A stretch of 64,000 nucleotides of DNA, from positions 24,865,498-24,929,497 of the forward strand of contig NC_026660.2 of the NCBI RefSeq assembly GCF_000004075.3. Direction: 5' to 3'. The DNA is from Cucumis sativus (Eukaryota > Streptophyta > Magnoliopsida > Cucurbitales > Cucurbitaceae). Below, piece after piece: positions 58,200-64,000 of this stretch. The notes beneath the pieces were generated by a model. It had not been told where the DNA came from and did not search any database. It saw only the letters and a list, made by a program, of their open reading frames with translations. Each line of letters starts with the position of its first letter. Position 1 is the stretch's first letter. The position numbers were made by a program, and so were the translations under genes.

Positions 58200-60592
58200 A
58201 CAAAATCACGCGCGAATTTACTCACGGCCTCGGGCACCGTTGGCCTGTGCCTCCGTTAACGTCGTTTAAGCCGAACCTCCATTTCGCGTTATAATGACTA
58301 ATCCGAACCTCGAAGATGAACAATTGTATACGTGGCTTGTCTACATTGGACAAAAAATCCTTATTCTTTTGTTATTTTATTAGGAAAAGCAAAACGGATT
58401 TCTAATCCCACGAGTCTGGAAATTCCTTTAATATGATAAAACTTTCTCTAAATTAAGCTAATTAGAGTCTCGCTCCTCATAAAGTTTATTTATCAATTAG
58501 TTAGTGCACATATCTCATCCGGCGTTCTTCTTCCTTATCATCCAATCTTTTGAGTCGACTTGGAAAATAATTCGTATTAATCAAGTCTCGAGACTAATAT
58601 ACCCTAGTATCTTAGTTAGTATGATGGTGTGTTGAAATTAGTGTAATTGTCAAAGTTGTAAATAAATTCAATATGGTTATTTAATCTTTTAATGAAATTG
58701 AACGAACTCTTTGTAAACCAAATTTTTAATAAAGGATAAATATTTTGTGGACCTTTTTATTTTTAATAATTTTGTTAACATTTATTTATTTATGGAATAG
58801 AAGTTGGGAATTGATTAAAAGTGGAAGGTTATTCCAATTAAAGGTATTTTATGTGAAGAGGTGGTAAGAGGGAGAGTGAAGCAAGAAGTGGAAAGAAATT
58901 TCTGGCATGGGCAGAATGCGCGCCACGTGTTCCGAACATTCAGAACCGTCAATTTAGGGGCCCATCTGACGGCCTACGTGATCTCTAGCGAGCACGCGTA
59001 GTTTGAATACTTTGTGTTCTTTTTTAAAAAAACTTTTATTCCCTTTTCCTAAAAGTTAGTCAACTCAATTTTTAGCAAATCTCATTTCTATTGAAAACTT
59101 TTTATAATATTCCTAAAATTGCTTTTCAACTATTCTTTCCATTTCTGAAAGAAAATATATACATTTTTAAAAAAATATATCAAATTACATAATCTGCTAC
59201 TAGGATGACATACTCAAGCTTTCAATAATAACAAGTGAGTCCTTATACATGTACAAATGTTAAAGTTTGATACTCAAACTCATGATAATGAGTATAATTT
59301 ATACATTTGGATAAATTTTGGATGAAATTGAAGATCTGATTTTTAATCTACAGTTACTACCATACTTTTTAACGGTTGTTTTTCAATTTGACATATTTTT
59401 AATAAATTAACTATTCTATGGTTTTTATTTCTTCGATGCAGCAATTATTTGCTTAAAAAAGGTAATGATTTTAGGGAGATGTCTTATCAGTGTAACGCTG
59501 TCTTCCAATGAAAATCACTTTAGGAATATTAATTTTGGAATCTGTTTAGTGCATGTTGTCCATGTGTTATGTTTGTCTATATTCATAAGAAATCAAAATC
59601 ATGAAATTAAAAATGAGAAATTGACAAGTGTGGTTTGTCTACCATAAGAAATGAAGATGCCACCGCAGGGTATTACAGCTTCCGTTTCATTATTTACGCC
59701 TTCGCCGCCGTCTACTGTTTGTGGCCCAATCATTATCTCAATGCTTTTCGGTTCACACGTATTCATACAACGCTAATCAACTTGTTTAGTGTTGTAGAAC
59801 AACTCATTCGATCCTATAGCAAAAAGTGACTTAGAGAGGATTGTTTTCACTGATCCAATCTTCTTTCGGTGTTCCTAATTCTTAGTTCCACTGATCTCCC
59901 AAAACTCTAGAAACATTTGAGTCAAAAGTGACTTAAGAGAGAAGGTTAGTTTCAATAATCTAAATCAGCTTGTTCATAGTTCGACTAATGTCACAAACCG
60001 CAACATTGAGAGTTAGTGAACTGGATAAGATTATTTTCACTTGTTCAATTGTCTATCGATATCCAAATCAATTTATTCATAATTCGACTAATGTCACATC
60101 TCATCTGATCCTATAGACTTAGAGACGATGATTTTCACTAATTCAATCCTCTATCATTTTTCCAACTTAAGAATTGGTGGGTGGGGGATCCAAATTCCAA
60201 ATAATACAAGAACCAGATGGAGCATCATTACCTAAGCATTCCACCCTTGGCAGGTTCCTTTTTTAATATCAAGCAAAAGACCAGAAATGTAGGCGGAGGC
60301 ATAGCATAGGGATAATGAATGAGACAAATTTGGAAGTTCTCTACACAAAATCAGGATTGAAAGACTATGCCAGCCCGTATTCCCATGGCTTCCATCCAAA
60401 ATATTGAGGAAAATATAACCATGTTAATTGACAATATAGAAATGATACACATTAATATCGCTAAGTTCATTGGGCTAACACAAACGTAAGTGAATGGATG
60501 GGATATCTCTAAATGAGCACTTAATGTACCAAGAGACAAAAGCTAGCTACATACAGCGCAGGAAAAGATGAACGTGAAGGATTGAGAGTGAG
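58200..60592. other. Spacer between RKP and UBC12, including a degenerate tandem repeat
   Basis: AT-rich apart from a GC-richer island at 58905-59000 with GCCACGTGTTCC and ACGTGATC motifs. A degenerate tandem array lies at about 59810-60150, with units built on GTGACTTAGAGAG, ATTTTCACTAATTCAAT, TTGTTCATAGTTCGACTAAT and GTCACATCTC. The right end is the UBC12 3'UTR. No gene is supported. Confidence 0.5.
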
Positions 60593-62929
60593 TTACATAC
60601 ATCGTGGGAAAAAGGTCTGCCCCACGTAACCCCCAGCCATAGCCCTTCTCACATTAGATTCAAACAACTTCGGGTTGTCTCTTAGAACTGCAGCAGCATC
60701 ATGATTCAGTGGGTCTTCATCATTTGGTTCCTGGTAGGGCATCACCAAAACAAGGTAAGGGAACAGCTTATGATGTTAAAAGTTTATCATACTGCAACCA
60801 TTTAATAATCATGCTTTGTTCATACCGTGAACAAATGGTAGAGTCCATAAATCACAGTGTTAATATTAAGGACAGGCTTCCAATCTTCCCGTAAAATGTT
60901 GAGGCACACATTTCCTTCCAAGTCAATGTTTGGATGGTAAACCTGCATTAAAGTATAAGTAATCACTTTAGCATTCTATAGGATCAAATTTTATGGGTAA
61001 GAAGCCACTCAGGTTTACCTTCGTCTTGCACTTGACTTTAGGTGCTTCATGCGGATAGATGGGGGAAACTGTAAAGGAGAAATAAAACGTGCCTCCTCTG
61101 TAATTTTGAGAAAAGCAAGCTGTTAGGAATAATGGTATGTAAACATTGAGAATATTATTAAGAGATATTAGAAAAGCAGGAAAGCATAAACAGATGGAGC
61201 AAGAGAATTTGGGATCAGCAGTTTTCTAGAATTAGTCTGTGGGAGAGTACAATGCTCCTGAATTGATTGGAAACTTACAATTTTCTTTCTACATATCAAG
61301 AATATTCTGTGTTAGTTTCCACTTAAATTTCTGGTTCAGAGTTAAACGTTTGGATGAAATAAATTAACAAGAAGAGGAAAATATTCTCCACACCACTAGG
61401 GGCAACAGTAAGAGATTGCTTGAGTGTGAATATAGAAGAAAAAAGAATACTTACAAATAATATCCCTCGTCCGGTCGTATTGACACTTCAAAGTTCATAA
61501 GGTCATCCTTGCCATTGGGAAAGGTTATGTTACATGACTTTGGTAGATTCAGCTCACTAATATCTGTAACAGATTAAGCACCAACATAACACACTGTCAA
61601 GTAGCTCTCCCTCAAATTAGAATACACATAACAAAATTAGTCAACTAAAAACTCCAACAGAATTGATAGACTTCAGTTCATATGTTGGGGTGTGAATTAT
61701 TTCAAATGGTCAAATTCCATTGGATAAATTATCTAAACAAAGAAACCGCAAGAGCATGCCAAAAAGGCTGTGAAATTTGGAAGCCCCGCTCGATGAATAA
61801 GTATCATGAAAAGAAATAAGAAAAAGAAAAATGCAAAATAGATCACTCCAGGGCTTCTACCAATCATGTTTTCTTTGGCTATCAAGAGTCTTTGGGATAT
61901 CATGCCCCCAACCCAACATTACTAATGTGATAAAATGACATCATATATGATCACAAACCTCATTAACATCTTAGAAACCGATAATGTCTTAGAATGAAAC
62001 GCCTTTTTTCACAAGACAAGCAAAATTTCCAGTGTCCCGCTCAAGTCAATTGATTTAATAACATCCACTCTCAATTGAATTATGACAAGGTTCTTTAATG
62101 ATTAAAAGGGAAGAGATCAAAATTTACTTCTATTGACCAACAATCTTATAACTGGAAAAGTCGCTTTGGGTTCACTCCTCATTTCATCATACATCAAGCA
62201 AAGCTATAGAACCTTTGCGTTCTCATGCACCAATCACCATGTATCTCAAAATTTTACACAAATAAATTTAAATTCCACTCAATATCTACCACAAAATTAC
62301 CTATGAAAATCTTGTCTAAACGATCAAATAAAAATATAAAATTCAATGGAGATTAGCCTAGGACCATGATACATGAAAAATCTAATGCACTCAAACACTC
62401 CAGTTAACTCCTTGCCAGGAGAAACAAATCAAGAGAATGATGAAAAATACAGACCGGATATCTGTCTCTGTATAAACTCAGGATCCTCATAAACATAAAA
62501 TAATTATATACTATCATATGTGGATGTGACACATACAGGGAAACATGGTATTTGAATATAAGACATCTTGTTTGTACATGAAGTGTTCAAGTCTCGAATC
62601 ACTTAATAAGAAATTAGATTATCAAAAATATACTAAAGTTCGCGATATATTGTACTAATTGACTGGCATGACAATGTCTAATCCACAGAAGAAAAAAAAG
62701 CTTCAAATGTATGACCCATAATCATTAGTCATGTATGGAAACCAAACTGATATAGTTTCCAAACAACTCATCACCTCTAACGAGATCAAGTTTTCAATAA
62801 ACCCTATTAATAACCAAGACCTTTATGAAGACGTAGTTCCCCAGCACTTTGCTTCTTTGTAGGTACGCCATTACTAGCATTTTCAGCAAGTTCTCTCTGC
62901 TTCTCCTTGACTTTAAATAACTTAATCAT
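60593..62929 (-). CDS. RCE1: NEDD8-conjugating enzyme Ubc12 (RUB1-conjugating enzyme)
   Basis: Five coding exons: 62929-62821, 61563-61455, 61097-61019, 60942-60826, 60730-60593; GT-AG; 183 residues, the usual length. It accepts NEDD8/RUB from the E1 (AXR1-ECR1) and passes it to cullins, activating CRL ubiquitin ligases. The N-terminal [14 protein letters not shown] is the family's E1-binding extension. The UBC fold follows, with [31 protein letters not shown] and the active site [11 protein letters not shown] with Cys112. The C-terminus is [16 protein letters not shown] and [13 protein letters not shown]. The start is the first ATG after a splice acceptor (CTGCAG at 62935-62940 on the plus strand). 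A donor at 63849 (CACAG|GTTTGAT) suggests a ~0.9-kb 5'UTR intron. Confidence 0.93.
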
Positions 62930-64000
62930 ATCTCCTGCAGCAAAATATGCAATTACACCCCTTGCATATGTTATGCTATTTAAAAAAATTACCTCTAAGG
63001 GTGAGAAACCAACTTTCAATAACAAGAATGAAACAAAACAAATATGCCACGAAAAAACAAGATCAAACCACCATAGAATGGGCTACCAATACCAGAACAG
63101 CACCTAGAAAAATGAGCCCCAGCAGAATGTTCTTTATGAGAGAGAAAGAAGGAGAGTTTAATAAACAACTTATTTAAGGAAATCCAATTAGAGAAATAAA
63201 AATAAGTCTCCCTCCAAACCTTCAAAAACCCTTCCGATCCTCTCGAAGGAAAAATTTTACAACACAATAAAGAGAACAAACAAAACCTCTTCAAGCACCC
63301 AGCTGAGTCATGGACTTGTGACATCACTAAGATCCAATGTAAACCCAATACCCAATTGACTACAAAAACCCAAACTAAATCTCCATGGCAAACAAAAAAG
63401 TCAAAAGGGTTGGGATTCTGATCCTCCCAAAACCTCTCAACAAAGAACATGCCACTTAGAATCGAACATACCAACAAAACCCACCGGAAACTCGAATGAA
63501 AACTAATCATATTATCCACAATCCCAACACTAGAAATCGTCCCAGACAAATAAGAATACTCAAATCTTAAGTTATAAAACGAAAAACAAAAAAAAACAAA
63601 AAAAAAAAGTTGAAACCAGAGCCGACACAATTACAATGCGATTCCGCGAGTAATCAAAACATAATCACGTTTGTAATTACAAGAAAGCAATCAAGAGGCT
63701 ATATTCCAAAGACCCAATAGAGAACACAGAATTGAATGAAGAAAAAAGGCGATAAACAGCAATCCAGAGAAACAAGAAGTGAAAGGGAGCTAGAAATTGG
63801 AAGAAAACCGAAAATCGATAAGGAAAAAGGGGTTGTGAAGAAATCAAACCTGTGAATAAGAGAAGGAAGTTAGGTCTGAGTTGCAGAAAATGGAAATAGA
63901 GAGGGAGAGAGGAAGGTGGGCGGTTTAGCGAGCGTGGGTGAGCCCTACGGAGGTCAACAAATAAAGAGTTGGCTTCGATTGGACTCTCATAGAATCCACG
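62930..64000 (-). other. UBC12 5'UTR intron, leader exon and promoter start
   Basis: The stretch 62935-63849 has splice signals of a leader intron; the long minus frame at 63016-63630 inside it is hydrophobic and unrecognised, so I do not call it coding. 63850 to about 63925 would be the non-coding first exon (GA/CT-rich); the last 75 bases are promoter-like. Confidence 0.45.

Noticed and set aside
59465-59829. Two 60-64 codon frames
   Set aside because: No similarity or gene signals, adjacent to a degenerate repeat array.
63016-63630. 204-codon minus-strand frame
   Set aside because: Lies wholly in the inferred UBC12 5'UTR intron; rich in Phe/Cys/Trp with no recognisable family.
1-64000. 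Bacterial-type features (operons, CRISPR, phage or integron elements) or a novel multi-gene system
   Set aside because: All supported genes are ordinary intron-containing or P450-type plant nuclear genes; no repeat-spacer array, att site or clustered unknown genes were seen. tRNA or miRNA genes could not be excluded by eye.

Overview
This is a stretch of plant nuclear chromosome, not a microbial locus. The genes are split by GT-AG introns, the spacers are long and AT-rich, and the proteins include plastid-targeted enzymes, RIN4/NOI and LHC-like families found in plants. The protein sequences fit a eudicot. Several repeats resemble ones I associate with cucurbit (Cucumis-type) genomes, but that placement rests on memory and was not tested.

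Layout. (1) 1-17.1 kb: a head-to-tail array of three CYP96A-type cytochrome P450 genes on the + strand. The first is cut by the window edge (1-315); two complete intronless genes follow (7022-8551 and 15576-17099). They are separated by about 7 kb of AT-rich DNA holding a foldback repeat and a LINE relic. (2) 19.6-24.8 kb (-): a nine-exon ABCF5-type ABC-F ATPase with a second LINE relic in its largest intron. (3) 27.9-31.3 kb (+): a 102-residue RIN4/NOI-family protein. (4) 35.4-39.1 kb (+): a ten-exon plastid shikimate kinase. (5) 40.8-41.5 kb (-): a two-exon stress-enhanced protein 2 (SEP2). (6) 43.5-45.0 kb (-): a five-exon conserved, probably plastid membrane protein of unknown function. 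(7) 46.9-57.3 kb (-): a ten-exon RKP (KPC1-like) SPRY/RING ubiquitin ligase of 1270 residues. Its introns have collected a solo LTR with a perfect target-site duplication, a TIR element, a foldback element and a 25-base C run. (8) 60.6-62.9 kb (-): a five-exon NEDD8-conjugating enzyme (UBC12/RCE1), with a probable 5'UTR intron reaching 63.85 kb.

Exon boundaries were worked out by hand from reading-frame continuity, GT-AG borders and remembered family proteins. All eight full coding models close in frame with no internal stop. The genes do not form an operon-like pathway; only the P450 array is a functional cluster, with a likely role in hydroxylating very-long-chain aliphatic (wax) substrates. 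Several neighbours are plastid proteins (shikimate kinase, SEP2, the unknown protein and probably ABCF5). RKP and UBC12 both belong to ubiquitin-like conjugation, but their adjacency looks coincidental.

I found no undescribed multi-gene system. The most useful leads are the mosaic pattern among the P450 copies, the antisense-oriented solo LTR and the duplicated splice acceptor in RKP, and the conserved plastid membrane protein without a known role.
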